Source: Sedimentisphaera salicampi
GTDB taxonomy: Bacteria > Planctomycetota > Phycisphaerae > Sedimentisphaerales > Sedimentisphaeraceae
Reading direction: 5' to 3'
DNA: 64,000 bases
Assembly: GCF_002117005.1 (NCBI RefSeq)
Contig: NZ_CP021023.1
Coordinates: 434,001-498,000 of the forward strand
A program made the position numbers and the translations under genes. Position 1 is the first letter of the stretch; the number at the start of each line of letters is the position of its first letter. Shown one piece after another: positions 25,349 through 33,855 of this stretch. The notes below the pieces were generated by a model. It searched no databases. It had not been told where the DNA came from and saw only the letters and a program-made list of their open reading frames with translations.

Positions 25349-26698
25349 ATGGCAAAAATTCTAAGGGATAAATCCGTTTTAGTAATGGGTCTGGGTAAAT
25401 TTGGCGGCGGGGCGGATGCAGCGCTTTATGCCTCAAAATTTGCCCGAAAAGTAACTGTTACAGACTTATCAAGCAGAGAGGCTCTGCCTCAGGCAGACGT
25501 TCTGGAAGGTAAAGGAATTAACCTCGTGCTCGGTGAACACAGGGAATCTGATTTTGCCCAATGCGATGTGCTTATAGTTAATCCTGCAATACCCGAGGAC
25601 AATAAATTTATAAAGAAAGCTGAAATCTGCGGCGCTTTGGTTACCTCTTCAATAGCTTTATTTTTTCAGGAGTGCAAAGGGGAAATAATCGCAGTTACAG
25701 GGTCAAACGGCAAGAGCACTACGACCTCGCTTATTTACCACATACTCTCTTATGCATCAAAACAAAAATGTATAGATGGGGATGTTTTTTTAAGCGGTAA
25801 TATAGGAAATCTTCCGCTTCTGGAAACTTTACCACAGATCAGAGAGAAAGATAAGGTTGTATTGGAAATCTCCAGCTTTCAGTCCGAACAGCTCGATAAA
25901 TTCGGACTCGGCCCCTGGGCAGCGGTGATTACAAACCTCACGCCTAACCATCTCGACAGGCACGGAACTTTCGAGAATTACTGCAACGCAAAAAAGAAGC
26001 TTTTCTTCAATCAGCCAGAAGGCGGAGTTTCAATCCTGAACAGCGATGATGTGGTTTCGGCAGGGTGGTTTGATGAGTTGAGCAAAACGAGAAAAACTCT
26101 GCTATGCAGCTCCAAATCAATACCCCCTGAAATTACTGCAAAATTCAACCTTCCTGGTGAGGCTAATAAATCGAACCTCGCAGCAGCCATTGCGGCAGCG
26201 GAAGAACTTGGGGTTGATAAGGTTTCGATTTCAAATTCTTTGCCCAGCTTTAAGGCCCTTCCTCACAGGCTTGAGCTCATAACCGAAAAGAACGGTGTGA
26301 GATGGTACAATGATTCCATTTCCACAACACCTGAGAGTACAATCGCAGGCACAGAGGCATTCGAAAACCCTGTTATCCTGATAGCCGGCGGATATGACAA
26401 GAAAATTCCATTTTATGAAATGGCAAAGGTTGTTTCTCAGCGGGCTAAATGTGCGGTACTGATTGGAGACACCGCTGGGAAAATCAAAGAACTTATAGAG
26501 AAAAATCCGAAGAATCGGTGCAGAGTTCATCTGGCAGAAAGCCTTGAGAACGCCTGCCTGAAGGCGTGGGAGGAAGCTGAGGCTGGAGATAATATCCTCC
26601 TTTCGCCAGCCTGTGCGAGCTATGATATGTTTGAGAGTTTTAAGCAGCGGGGAGAGATGTTCACTCAATTTGCTGAAAGGATAACAAACGATGATTGA
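25349..26698 (+). CDS. murD: UDP-N-acetylmuramoylalanine--D-glutamate ligase
   Basis: Adds D-glutamate to UDP-MurNAc-L-Ala in peptidoglycan precursor synthesis. The 449-residue protein has the Rossmann-like N-terminus VMGLGKFGGG, the ATP loop VTGSNGKSTTTSL, NLTPNHLDRHGTFENYCNAKKK with the carbamylated-Lys-type region, WYNDSISTTPEST, IAGGYDKK and LLSPACASYDMFESFKQRG. All match the Mur ligase family and MurD in particular. Its presence argues that this planctomycete makes peptidoglycan. The final bases overlap the next gene by 8 bp. Confidence 0.95.
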   Translation: MAKILRDKSVLVMGLGKFGGGADAALYASKFARKVTVTDLSSREALPQADVLEGKGINLVLGEHRESDFAQCDVLIVNPAIPEDNKFIKKAEICGALVTSSIALFFQECKGEIIAVTGSNGKSTTTSLIYHILSYASKQKCIDGDVFLSGNIGNLPLLETLPQIREKDKVVLEISSFQSEQLDKFGLGPWAAVITNLTPNHLDRHGTFENYCNAKKKLFFNQPEGGVSILNSDDVVSAGWFDELSKTRKTLLCSSKSIPPEITAKFNLPGEANKSNLAAAIAAAEELGVDKVSISNSLPSFKALPHRLELITEKNGVRWYNDSISTTPESTIAGTEAFENPVILIAGGYDKKIPFYEMAKVVSQRAKCAVLIGDTAGKIKELIEKNPKNRCRVHLAESLENACLKAWEEAEAGDNILLSPACASYDMFESFKQRGEMFTQFAERITNDD

Positions 26699-27233
26699 AA
26701 ATGGTTTAGTCCAAATATACACAGGTGAAGGCAAGGGCAAAACTACCGCAGCGCTCGGCCTTTCGCTGCGTGCTGCAGGAGATGGTAATAGGGTTCTTTT
26801 CGCACAATACCTAAAGCCGGAAAATCTACAGCTCAGCGAGAGAAATGCCATTGAACAAAGCAAACTCCCGATAGATTTCAAAACTATTGATATAGACTGG
26901 AATATGTGGAATTCGCCTGATGATTCCGATGAGAGAAAAAAGGCCGCAGAGCTGATAGAGAAGAGCCTTGAACATATAAACACCCTTACTTCTGAGGGGG
27001 TGTATAATGTTGTGGTGCTTGATGAAATAATTTACTGCATAAACATCGGTCTTGCCTCTGTTAACCAAATTCAAAAGCTGATAGAACATAAAGCCGGTAA
27101 AGTGGAGATTGTGCTTACAGGCAGGGGAGCGAAAGAGGAAATTATAAAACTCGCCGATCTTGTATCTGATATTAAATCTGTGAAGCACCCTTTTGCTGAA
27201 GGGTTCAGAGCAAGAAAAGGTATTGAATACTGA
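26691..27233 (+). CDS. cobO: cob(I)yrinic acid a,c-diamide adenosyltransferase
   Basis: Transfers the adenosyl group from ATP to corrinoid, giving adenosylcobalamin. The 180-residue protein is CobO/CobP/BtuR type, with Walker A GEGKGKTTAALGL at residues ~12-24, VVVLDEIIYCINIGL as the Walker B-like strand, and LTGRGA. No other cobalamin genes and no cobalamin riboswitch are seen here, so it may serve salvage of corrinoids. It overlaps murD by 8 bp and is probably expressed from the pyrF promoter. Confidence 0.9.
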   Translation: MIENGLVQIYTGEGKGKTTAALGLSLRAAGDGNRVLFAQYLKPENLQLSERNAIEQSKLPIDFKTIDIDWNMWNSPDDSDERKKAAELIEKSLEHINTLTSEGVYNVVVLDEIIYCINIGLASVNQIQKLIEHKAGKVEIVLTGRGAKEEIIKLADLVSDIKSVKHPFAEGFRARKGIEY

Positions 27234-27301
27234 AATCGAATTTGTAAAATCCTACATCGTTTTGAATCTGGGTGATACCTTAAAAGTTTGAGAGATAAAA
27301 T

Positions 27302-27505
27302 TTGGCAATCGATCAGGAAAAAATAAACGAACTTAGCTTTGAAGATTCTATCGAAAAGCTCAGGGAAATAGTATCAGATATAGAAACCGGCAAAGTGGGC
27401 CTGGAAGAAAGCCTGAGCCAGTATGAGGCCGGTATGAACCTTATTAAGCATTGCAGAGAAATACTCCAGAAATGCGAGGATAAGGTGGAAAAACTCACCG
27501 ACTAA
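27302..27505 (+). CDS. xseB: exodeoxyribonuclease VII small subunit
   Basis: A 67-residue acidic helical protein: LSFEDSIEKLREIVSDIE and GLEESLSQYEAGMNLIKHC match XseB, the small subunit of the single-strand exonuclease VII. The large subunit gene xseA is not in the window. The start is TTG at 27302, since no ATG or GTG lies before the conserved region. The ribosome-binding site is weak, and the gene ends 7 bp before a tRNA. Confidence 0.9.
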   Translation: MAIDQEKINELSFEDSIEKLREIVSDIETGKVGLEESLSQYEAGMNLIKHCREILQKCEDKVEKLTD

Positions 27506-27512
27506 ACATTAA

Positions 27513-27594
27513 GCGAGCGTGGCGGAATTGGCAGACGCGCCAGATTTAGGTTCTGGTATCTTCGGATGTGGAGGTTCGACTCCTCTCGCTCGCA
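27513..27594 (+). tRNA. tRNA-Leu (anticodon UAG)
   Basis: An 82-base class II tRNA. The acceptor arms GCGAGCG (27513-27519) and CGCTCGC (27587-27593) pair fully. The anticodon stem CCAGA/TCTGG encloses loop TTTAGGT with anticodon TAG. A long variable arm and TTCGACT T-loop follow. The discriminator base is A, and no CCA is encoded in the DNA. Confidence 0.96.
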
Positions 27595-27643
27595 TTATAT
27601 TTTACCACATTCAAGTCTTTTATTAGAGTTTGGTCTTTTTTGC

Positions 27644-27671
27644 TTGACTTTAAAATAAGATATGCTAAATT
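27644..27671 (+). promoter_or_regulatory. possible promoter for the DUF11 lipoprotein gene
   Basis: TTGACT at 27644-27649 and TAAATT at 27666-27671, spacer 16 bases, 43 bases before the ATG at 27715. GGGGTG serves as ribosome-binding site. Confidence 0.4.
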
Positions 27672-27714
27672 AAATTATATAATTTAAATATCTTTTGTTT
27701 GTGTGGGGTGCAAA

Positions 27715-29316
27715 ATGAGTGTAAGAACAGTATCATCAATCATTGTAATCATTTCTATGCTTTTGCTTTTCGCAGGCTGCTACAGTTGCGAGAGCTACTA
27801 CGGAATGCAGGGCAAACAGGTGGAGCCGGGAAGTGAAGGAAAAGCTTTCTGGGATGAAGACTGCAAAGTTGTCAGCGAAGAGCCTGTTAAGGAGAAAAAG
27901 AAGCCCAAGCCAACGGTAGAAAAGGCCGCTTACGATTCTGATTCGATGAAGGAAAGTGCGGTTAAATTAAGCAGATTGATTCAGGTTAACAAAAATATGC
28001 CGGAAGAGGTAGTTCTTGGAGAGAAATTCAGCTACACTTTAGATGTGATTAATAAATCTGCCCAAACCCTTTCTGAAGTTACTGTTTACGAGCAGCCTTC
28101 TAAAAGTTTTGAGTTCATTTCCTCAAAACCAAAAGCCCAGATGGAAGACGGCAAGTATAAATTTATGGTTGGCCAGATGGCACCGGATTCATCAAATCAA
28201 ATAGAAATAACGGGTAAAGCAGCGGATATGGCTGCAATTCAGAATTGCACAACTTACTCGTATCTGATTCCTTCATGCAGTTATACAAAAGTTGTGAATC
28301 CTGAGCTGATTCTTGAACAGCAGCTCCCGGCTAAGGCTATTCTCTGTGATGAGATAGTGGCTGAATACACGGTAACCAACCCTGGCTCAGGTGTTGCAAA
28401 AGATGTTGTAATCAGAGAAAATCTTCCTGCCGGAATGCAGCTGAAAGAGGGCGGAAAACAGGTTAGATTTGATGCCGGTGATCTTGCTGCAGGGGAGTCT
28501 AAGACTTTTAATGCAGCTCTATCTGCAAGCAAAGCAGACACCTATAATCTAACACCAATGGCAAATTCAGCTTCTGATCTTGAAGCTTCAGATGAAGATA
28601 AGATTGTATTAGTAAAGCCTGAGATCAAGGTTTCAAGTGAATGCGCTGAAAAGATATTTCTCGGCCGGAACATTGATTATCACTTTACTATCGAAAACAC
28701 AGGTGATGGAGCAGCTAAAAACCTTGTTGTAACTGATTTAGTGCCGCAGGGAACTGAATTCCTCAGCGCATCAAACGGAGGTACATTCCAAGATGGCCAA
28801 GTTGTTTGGAATATTGCTCAGCTTGATGCCGGGAAGAAAATTAATGCAATGGTTAAGGTTAAGCCCTCTAAGATAGGCGATTACACAAATAAAGTTATGG
28901 CAAAATCTTACTGCGCATCTATGAATTCTGCTAACTGCACAACTAAGGTTCTCGGAATACCAGCGATACTTCTTGAAGTTATTGATGTAACAGATCCAAT
29001 CGAGGTTGGCGGTCAGGAAACCTATGTAATCACTGCAACAAATCAGGGTACTGCAGTTGGTACAAATATTGAGATAACTTGCGAACTTGAAGATACGCAG
29101 AGCTTCGTAAGAACTGAAGGTGCAACCGAGGCAAGAGTTTCCGGCAGCACAATTGAATTCAAGCCGCTTGGCAAGCTGGCTCCGAAAGATAAAGCTCAGT
29201 GGAAAGTAATTGTTAAGGCTGAGAGTGCTGGGGATGTAAGATTTAGCGTAAGTATGGTCAGTGATCAGCTCGATCGTGAAGTTATCGAAACTGAATCAAC
29301 ACACCAGTATGAATAA
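27715..29316 (+). CDS. DUF11 repeat lipoprotein, resembling chlamydial cysteine-rich OmcB-type proteins
   Basis: A 533-residue exported lipoprotein. The signal IIVIISMLLLFAGC ends in a lipobox with the lipidated Cys, then more Cys residues (CYSCESYY). After a charged Lys-rich linker come about four DUF11-like beta-sandwich repeats, each with a motif like DKIVLVKPEIKVSSEC or ENTGDGAAKNLVVTDLVPQG. The core is similar to TIGR01451. Cysteines such as NCTTYSYLIPSC and SYCASMNSANC suggest disulfide cross-links, as in the Chlamydia envelope protein OmcB; this relationship is my inference. The start is the ATG at 27715, not the upstream GTG. A strong terminator follows at 29396. Confidence 0.8.
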   Translation: MSVRTVSSIIVIISMLLLFAGCYSCESYYGMQGKQVEPGSEGKAFWDEDCKVVSEEPVKEKKKPKPTVEKAAYDSDSMKESAVKLSRLIQVNKNMPEEVVLGEKFSYTLDVINKSAQTLSEVTVYEQPSKSFEFISSKPKAQMEDGKYKFMVGQMAPDSSNQIEITGKAADMAAIQNCTTYSYLIPSCSYTKVVNPELILEQQLPAKAILCDEIVAEYTVTNPGSGVAKDVVIRENLPAGMQLKEGGKQVRFDAGDLAAGESKTFNAALSASKADTYNLTPMANSASDLEASDEDKIVLVKPEIKVSSECAEKIFLGRNIDYHFTIENTGDGAAKNLVVTDLVPQGTEFLSASNGGTFQDGQVVWNIAQLDAGKKINAMVKVKPSKIGDYTNKVMAKSYCASMNSANCTTKVLGIPAILLEVIDVTDPIEVGGQETYVITATNQGTAVGTNIEITCELEDTQSFVRTEGATEARVSGSTIEFKPLGKLAPKDKAQWKVIVKAESAGDVRFSVSMVSDQLDREVIETESTHQYE

Positions 29317-29395
29317 ACAAAAAGCCGGAAGCTTAAAATGATCGTAAATTATTGTTTTACTTAGATTTACGAAATTTATAAAAGGCTTTAATTTT

Positions 29396-29437
29396 AAACT
29401 GCTGCGGTCTAGAGACTGCGGCAGTTTATTTTTTTTA
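29396..29437 (+). terminator. Rho-independent terminator
   Basis: A 13-15-bp stem with two wobble pairs, AAACTGCTGCGGTCT at 29396-29410 and AGACTGCGGCAGTTT at 29413-29427, is followed by a run of T from 29429. It lies 80 bases after the DUF11 lipoprotein gene and before the IS3 element. Confidence 0.9.
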
Positions 29438-29564
29438 TAAGAAAAATGCAAAATTATTGTAACAAAACACATCAATAAGAAAGCTTGGAAAATCTTCTGT
29501 ATGCTAAGTAAAAAACACTAATGACAAGGGCGGATAAACAAGTTTTTGTGATAACTATGGATTA

Positions 29565-29568
29565 TATT
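29565..29568. repeat. target-site duplication, left copy (TATT), of the IS3 element
   Basis: TATT immediately outside the left inverted repeat; the matching copy is at 31016-31019. Confidence 0.8.
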
Positions 29569-29648
29569 TGGCCCATCCCCCTGAATTAGTTCCATTGACT
29601 ATGTTATGATTTCCTTGTAAATTAGTCTTTTATTACAGGAGAAATCTA

Positions 29649-29918
29649 ATGAAAAAGAAACGTTTTAGTGAAGAGCAGATTGTCAGGATGCTTCGCCAGG
29701 CTGAGACAACCAATCAAACTGTTGCTCAGGTTTGTAAAACCCACGGTATATGTGAGAATACATGGTATCGCTGGAAGAAGAAATTCGGCCAAATGGAAGT
29801 GCCGGATGTTCGCCGTTTGCGTGAGTTGGAAAAGCAAAATTCCCGGCTCAAGCGACTTGTCGCCGAACGCGACCTGGAAATCGACGCTATGCGGGAGGTT
29901 ATCAAGGGAAATTTTTAG
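29649..29918 (+). CDS. IS3-family transposase OrfA (helix-turn-helix subunit)
   Basis: An 89-residue protein: KRFSEEQIVRMLRQAE and VCKTHGICENTWYRWKKKFG form the IS3/IS911 helix-turn-helix, followed by a leucine-zipper-like LRELEKQNSRLKRLVAERD. It binds the element's ends and has a good AGGAGA ribosome-binding site. The final codons contain a slippery A_AAT_TTT (29909-29915) directly before the TAG stop, for fusion to OrfB. Confidence 0.93.
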   Translation: MKKKRFSEEQIVRMLRQAETTNQTVAQVCKTHGICENTWYRWKKKFGQMEVPDVRRLRELEKQNSRLKRLVAERDLEIDAMREVIKGNF

Positions 29919-29965
29919 AAACCGGCCAGCGTCGCAAAGCCGCCGGCATACTGCAAAGGAAAGAC

Positions 29966-30940
29966 GTGTCTCAAAGACGCAGTTGTACATTGGTCAGTAT
30001 CAGCAGATCCAGTTTCGCTTATAAACCAATTGAAAAGGACGATTCAGGAATGATTGAAGAGCTCAAAAAGATTTCAAAGAAGCATCCACGTGAAGGCAAC
30101 CGGAAAGCCTGTGAAAAGCTTCGCAGAAAAGATATTGTAATAAACCACAAAAAAGTCGAACGGCTCTGGCGTGAAAACGGACTTACCGTCCCTGTCAAAC
30201 GCAGAATGCGAAGAAGGGGTAAAGGGCTTGACAGGCCGATCAAACCGTTCTATCCGAATCATGTATGGGCTTATGACTTTATGGAAGATTCGTGCTTAAA
30301 CGGGCAAAAGCTGCGTATTCTTAACATTGTTGATGAATTCACAAAGGAAAGCTTTGAGACGTATGTCGATCATTCGATATCTGCAAAGAAGGTGATTGAC
30401 GTGCTGGAGTTTTTGTTTTTTATACACGGCAGACCGGTTTATCTACGCAGCGATAACGGCCCGGAGTTTATCGCCGAAGCGATTCAAAACTGGCTTAAGC
30501 AACAGAATGTTAGTACTGCTTATATCGAGGCGGGCAAGCCCTGGCAAAATGGTGTCGGCGAAAGCTTCAACTCCAGGCTGCGTGATGAGTGTTTGAATAT
30601 GGAACTGTTTTACGGCCTGAGCGAGGCGCGGGTTACAATTGAAAACTACCGGCGTTATTATAATCAAGAGAGATTGCATGGCTCTTTGGACTATGTTCCA
30701 CCGCTTGAGTTCAAGCAGCAATGGCTGACGGATCATCCGGGTTATCACATGGGGGCTCTGCCCCCAAGCCCCCGGGATTTATCGCTTGATGCATCAAAGC
30801 AGACTGTAAAAGAGAAAAGCCGGACAGCTGACTTGTGCTGCCAGGCTTCTGCTCCGATGACCAGCCAACGCTCAGGTTGCGTCCCCGCAGAGCCTTATCC
30901 TTTGGCTGGTGAAACAATCGTAAACGAAAAGAATATTTGA
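29966..30940 (+). CDS. IS3-family transposase OrfB (integrase core)
   Basis: A DDE integrase of the rve family: VWAYDFMED (first Asp), LRSDNGPEFIAEA (second Asp), and GVGESFNSRLRDECL (Glu). The open frame extends upstream to the slippery site at 29909, so the functional product is likely OrfAB made by -1 frameshifting (frame of 29909). The coordinates given are for the longest GTG-started ORF. The last ~60 residues are a Pro/Ser-rich extension after the usual integrase end. Confidence 0.93.
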   Translation: MSQRRSCTLVSISRSSFAYKPIEKDDSGMIEELKKISKKHPREGNRKACEKLRRKDIVINHKKVERLWRENGLTVPVKRRMRRRGKGLDRPIKPFYPNHVWAYDFMEDSCLNGQKLRILNIVDEFTKESFETYVDHSISAKKVIDVLEFLFFIHGRPVYLRSDNGPEFIAEAIQNWLKQQNVSTAYIEAGKPWQNGVGESFNSRLRDECLNMELFYGLSEARVTIENYRRYYNQERLHGSLDYVPPLEFKQQWLTDHPGYHMGALPPSPRDLSLDASKQTVKEKSRTADLCCQASAPMTSQRSGCVPAEPYPLAGETIVNEKNI

Positions 30941-31015
30941 CGCAAGAATGAAAAAGCTACAATAATAATCGGAAATCATAACCATAAAAATGGACCTAAC
31001 AATGGGGTACAGTCA

Positions 31016-31019
31016 TATT
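31016..31019. repeat. target-site duplication, right copy (TATT), of the IS3 element
   Basis: TATT immediately outside the right inverted repeat; the matching copy is at 29565-29568. Confidence 0.8.
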
Positions 31020-31069
31020 GATAATTTAAATTAATAAAATATACTCATCATATGTAAAGGAATGTGGAA

Positions 31070-32215
31070 ATGAAATTTCGTAGATTTTGCTTACTGTTGG
31101 TCGTTTCTGTTGCTATATCTTGTTTAGGAAATGATTATAACAATTCTGAACATAAGTCACAGAATAGAGACCCAAAACAATGGTCTGAAAAGAAGGCTTG
31201 GCAGTGGTACAATAATCAACCTTGGTTAGTTGGATGTAATTATCTACCTTCTACCGCATCCAATCAACTTGAGATGTGGCAGGCTGATACTTTTGAACCT
31301 GATACTATTGAACAAGAGTTAGAATGGGCTTCAGAGATTGGATTTAATATCGTCCGTGTTTTTCTGCACAATATGTTATGGGAACAAGATTCCAAGGGCT
31401 TTATAAAACGTATCGACAAATTTATTGAAATTGCTGACAAATTCGATATTAAGGTTATGCCGGTATTGTTTGACAGTTGCTGGAACCCTTATTCGTCTCT
31501 TGGCAAACAACCAGAACCTAAGCCGCACGTGCACAATTCTACATGGGTGCAGTGCCCACATATAGAAACCCTCAAGAACACTGAAAGCTGGGATAAGCTT
31601 AAAGCTTATGCCCAAGGGATTGTAAAGCAATATAAAAACGACCCCAGAGTGCTGATATGGGATATTTTCAATGAACCCGGTAATACTAATCAAACTGCTT
31701 ACGGGCATCTTGAACCTGATAACAAAAAAGAGCTGGCTTTGCAGCTTATGAAAAAATCATTTAAGTGGGTAAGAGAATTAAATCCTGAACAACCTCTTAC
31801 AGCCAGTGTATGGGAAGGTAATTGGAAAAAAGGCGATGATATTTCTGCTCTTAATAAATTTGCTTTGGAAAAATCGGATCTTGTGCAGTTTCATGTTTAT
31901 CATAACCCTGAAATAACAAGTAAATGGGTAAATATGCTTAAGGAATATAACCGCCCGATTATCTGCGGTGAATATATGTCAAGGGGGACAGGGAACACAT
32001 TTGAAGATATTCTGCCTATATTCAAAAAACACAGAGTTGCAGCTATAAATTGGGGTTTTGTGGCTGGAAGAAGCCAGACAAATTATCCATGGGACTCTTG
32101 GACAAAGGAATATACCTCAGAGCCCGAACTATGGTTCCACGATATCCTGAGACCTGACGGAACGCCTTATAAACAAAAAGAAGTGGAATTTATTAAAAAA
32201 ATAATTAAACGCTAA
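31070..32215 (+). CDS. secreted GH5-like (clan GH-A) glycoside hydrolase
   Basis: A 381-residue exported enzyme with signal MKFRRFCLLLVVSVAISC, a possible but weak lipobox. The barrel shows GFNIVRVFLHNMLWEQD, VMPVLFDSCWNPY, VLIWDIFNEPGN with the acid/base Glu, and RPIICGEYMSRG with the nucleophile Glu, as in clan GH-A. Homologues of this type are often annotated as cellulase family or 1,4-beta-xylanase, but the substrate is unknown. The ATG at 31070 is preceded by AAAGGA. It follows the IS3 element by 54 bp, so the IS sits in its upstream region and may have separated it from a native promoter. Confidence 0.78.
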   Translation: MKFRRFCLLLVVSVAISCLGNDYNNSEHKSQNRDPKQWSEKKAWQWYNNQPWLVGCNYLPSTASNQLEMWQADTFEPDTIEQELEWASEIGFNIVRVFLHNMLWEQDSKGFIKRIDKFIEIADKFDIKVMPVLFDSCWNPYSSLGKQPEPKPHVHNSTWVQCPHIETLKNTESWDKLKAYAQGIVKQYKNDPRVLIWDIFNEPGNTNQTAYGHLEPDNKKELALQLMKKSFKWVRELNPEQPLTASVWEGNWKKGDDISALNKFALEKSDLVQFHVYHNPEITSKWVNMLKEYNRPIICGEYMSRGTGNTFEDILPIFKKHRVAAINWGFVAGRSQTNYPWDSWTKEYTSEPELWFHDILRPDGTPYKQKEVEFIKKIIKR

Positions 32216-32277
32216 GCAGGGTAATTTAACTTGTAGTTAAATTCAAGGTAACGAATAATTCAATCGGAAAGAATCTA

Positions 32278-33615
32278 ATGAATAATAATAGCTGGTGTTT
32301 ATTGCTGGGGCTTCTGCTAGTCATAGGCTACTGTAAAGCAGATACAAAAGTCTGGAATTGCAAATATCTCAGCAATGATTTGATTGACTTGAAGTTGGTT
32401 CCTGAAATTGGCGGTAGAGTCCTGCAGTACAAACTTGGTGATTATGGCTTCTATTATGTTAACAAAGATTTGTATGACAAAAAACCTCCTGCCAGCGGTT
32501 TAGGGCCAGAGAATTCTTGGTTAAATTATGGCGGTGATAAGCTTTGGCTTGCTCCTCAAGGATGGAGCAATGAAAAGCAATGGCCGGGACCACCGGATCC
32601 TGTTCTCGACGGACAGCCATACAAAATTGAAATTATTAATAACAAAAAGGTTCGCCTGACTAGCAGAGAAGATCTGAGAAGCGGGGTAAAATTATCGCGA
32701 ACAATAGAAATATTCGACGGCACCACCCGGGTTAGCATAGATGCAACAATGAAAAATATCGACACCAAGACTCGCAGGTGGGGGATTTGGGCTCATACCC
32801 AGTTCTATGCAGGTAACAGACATGGCAAAGGCTATAACAAGAATTACTGGGCTTATTGTCCCATAAATGAGAATAGTATCTTTCAAAAGGGATATGGAGT
32901 ACAGTACGGGTTGGTAAATAACATCTCCTATAAGCCTGATTATGATAAAGGGATTATGAAAGTTCACTATCAACGAAGGGTAGGAAAGATAGGCCTTGAT
33001 TCCGCTGCTGGATGGACAGCAACTGTCGATGGTACCGATGGCTATGTTTTTATCCAACGGTTTACTTACAAACCTGAAAAGACTTATCCGGATAATTCAT
33101 CCGTTGAGATATGGATGGATGGTCTTGGGGAATTTGTTGCATGGGGAGAAATCAATCGAATTACCAATGACGACCCTTCGGTTACTCCATATAATTTTGA
33201 AAATGAGCTGATAAGTCCTTATGCAACTTTGAAACCTAGCGAGGAATATAGTTTTCATTATGACTGGTACAGTGCCAAAATACCGGCAAGAAAGGAAATA
33301 GTTAACTGCAGTAATGTCGGGGTAATATGCCAGCCATTAGATGTGATATACAAGGAAGAGGAAATGAATATTACTGGAAAATTCGGAGTGTTTTACGAAG
33401 GGACGATAAAAGCAGTGTTTCTAAATCAAGAAGAAAAGGTAGTAAAAGAAAGTTTTCCGGGAATTTCTGTTTCGCCACTAGAAAGTCTTAATCTTAGTTT
33501 GAAAATCAGCAGACATAAGGAGCTCTCACAGGCAAAAGCTGTTTCAATTGTAGTTTGTGATAAAAATAAAAAGGCTTTAGGAGAACTTGACAGAGTGTCG
33601 ATCTTATCAGATTAA
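32278..33615 (+). CDS. secreted DUF4380-like protein
   Basis: A 445-residue exported protein with signal NNSWCLLLGLLLVIGYCKA. The core (LVPEIGGRVLQYKLGDYGF, ENSWLNYGGDKLWLAPQGW) resembles DUF4380, a beta-sandwich family of aldose-epimerase-like or sugar-binding proteins often found next to glycosidases. I see no proven catalytic motif. It follows the GH5-like gene by 62 bp and is likely in the same operon. Whether it binds or modifies the same glycan is unknown. Confidence 0.68.
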   Translation: MNNNSWCLLLGLLLVIGYCKADTKVWNCKYLSNDLIDLKLVPEIGGRVLQYKLGDYGFYYVNKDLYDKKPPASGLGPENSWLNYGGDKLWLAPQGWSNEKQWPGPPDPVLDGQPYKIEIINNKKVRLTSREDLRSGVKLSRTIEIFDGTTRVSIDATMKNIDTKTRRWGIWAHTQFYAGNRHGKGYNKNYWAYCPINENSIFQKGYGVQYGLVNNISYKPDYDKGIMKVHYQRRVGKIGLDSAAGWTATVDGTDGYVFIQRFTYKPEKTYPDNSSVEIWMDGLGEFVAWGEINRITNDDPSVTPYNFENELISPYATLKPSEEYSFHYDWYSAKIPARKEIVNCSNVGVICQPLDVIYKEEEMNITGKFGVFYEGTIKAVFLNQEEKVVKESFPGISVSPLESLNLSLKISRHKELSQAKAVSIVVCDKNKKALGELDRVSILSD

Positions 33616-33794
33616 ATCATCAGTATCTTTAACCATAGAACCTGCTGGATAAACTGAACAAGCAGTTTGAGTTAAAACCTTTTCGAGAAACACAAACTAT
33701 AAGATCATACACATACATATTTTTTGTCTTGAGGAGTTTTATTTCATCAACTAATGCAACAGAACATAAATTATCATTACTTAACTGAAATATT

Positions 33795-33823
33795 TTGCAC
33801 TTGCGTCCTCCTGCGATTATAAT
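33795..33823 (+). promoter_or_regulatory. putative promoter for hydF
   Basis: TTGCAC at 33795-33800 and a perfect TATAAT at 33818-33823, spacer 17 bases, 33 bases before the hydF ATG. A small hairpin near 33651-33668 in the same gap may end the preceding DUF4380 transcript; it is too weak to list separately. Confidence 0.6.
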
Positions 33824-33855
33824 CACGTGTTAACTATTATTGCGGAGACACATTT

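Larger units (their letters stand above)
29569..31015 (+). mobile_element. IS3-family insertion sequence with identifiable ends and 4-bp target duplication
   Basis: A 1447-bp element. Left end 29569-29614 and right end 30971-31015 are imperfect inverted repeats of ~45 bases, both starting TG (read inwards) and sharing inner TTATGATTTCC. Outside the ends TATT is duplicated (29565-29568 and 31016-31019), as expected for IS3-family insertion. It encodes orfA and an orfB that is joined by a probable -1 frameshift. A TTGACT/TAAATT promoter lies in the left end (29595-29623). All parts look intact, so the insertion may be recent and the element active. Subgroup not determined; a 4-bp duplication fits the IS407 group. 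Confidence 0.9.

Noticed and set aside
26500-26700. Cobalamin riboswitch for the adenosyltransferase
   Set aside because: The gene overlaps murD by 8 bp, so no room exists for a riboswitch leader.
26231-26983. 250-residue minus-strand frame opposite murD and the adenosyltransferase
   Set aside because: Spans two conserved genes on the other strand; Ser/Phe-rich shadow.
29668-30024. 118-residue open frame inside the IS3 element
   Set aside because: It is in the third frame overlapping both transposase genes and has no family features; a shadow of orfA/orfB.
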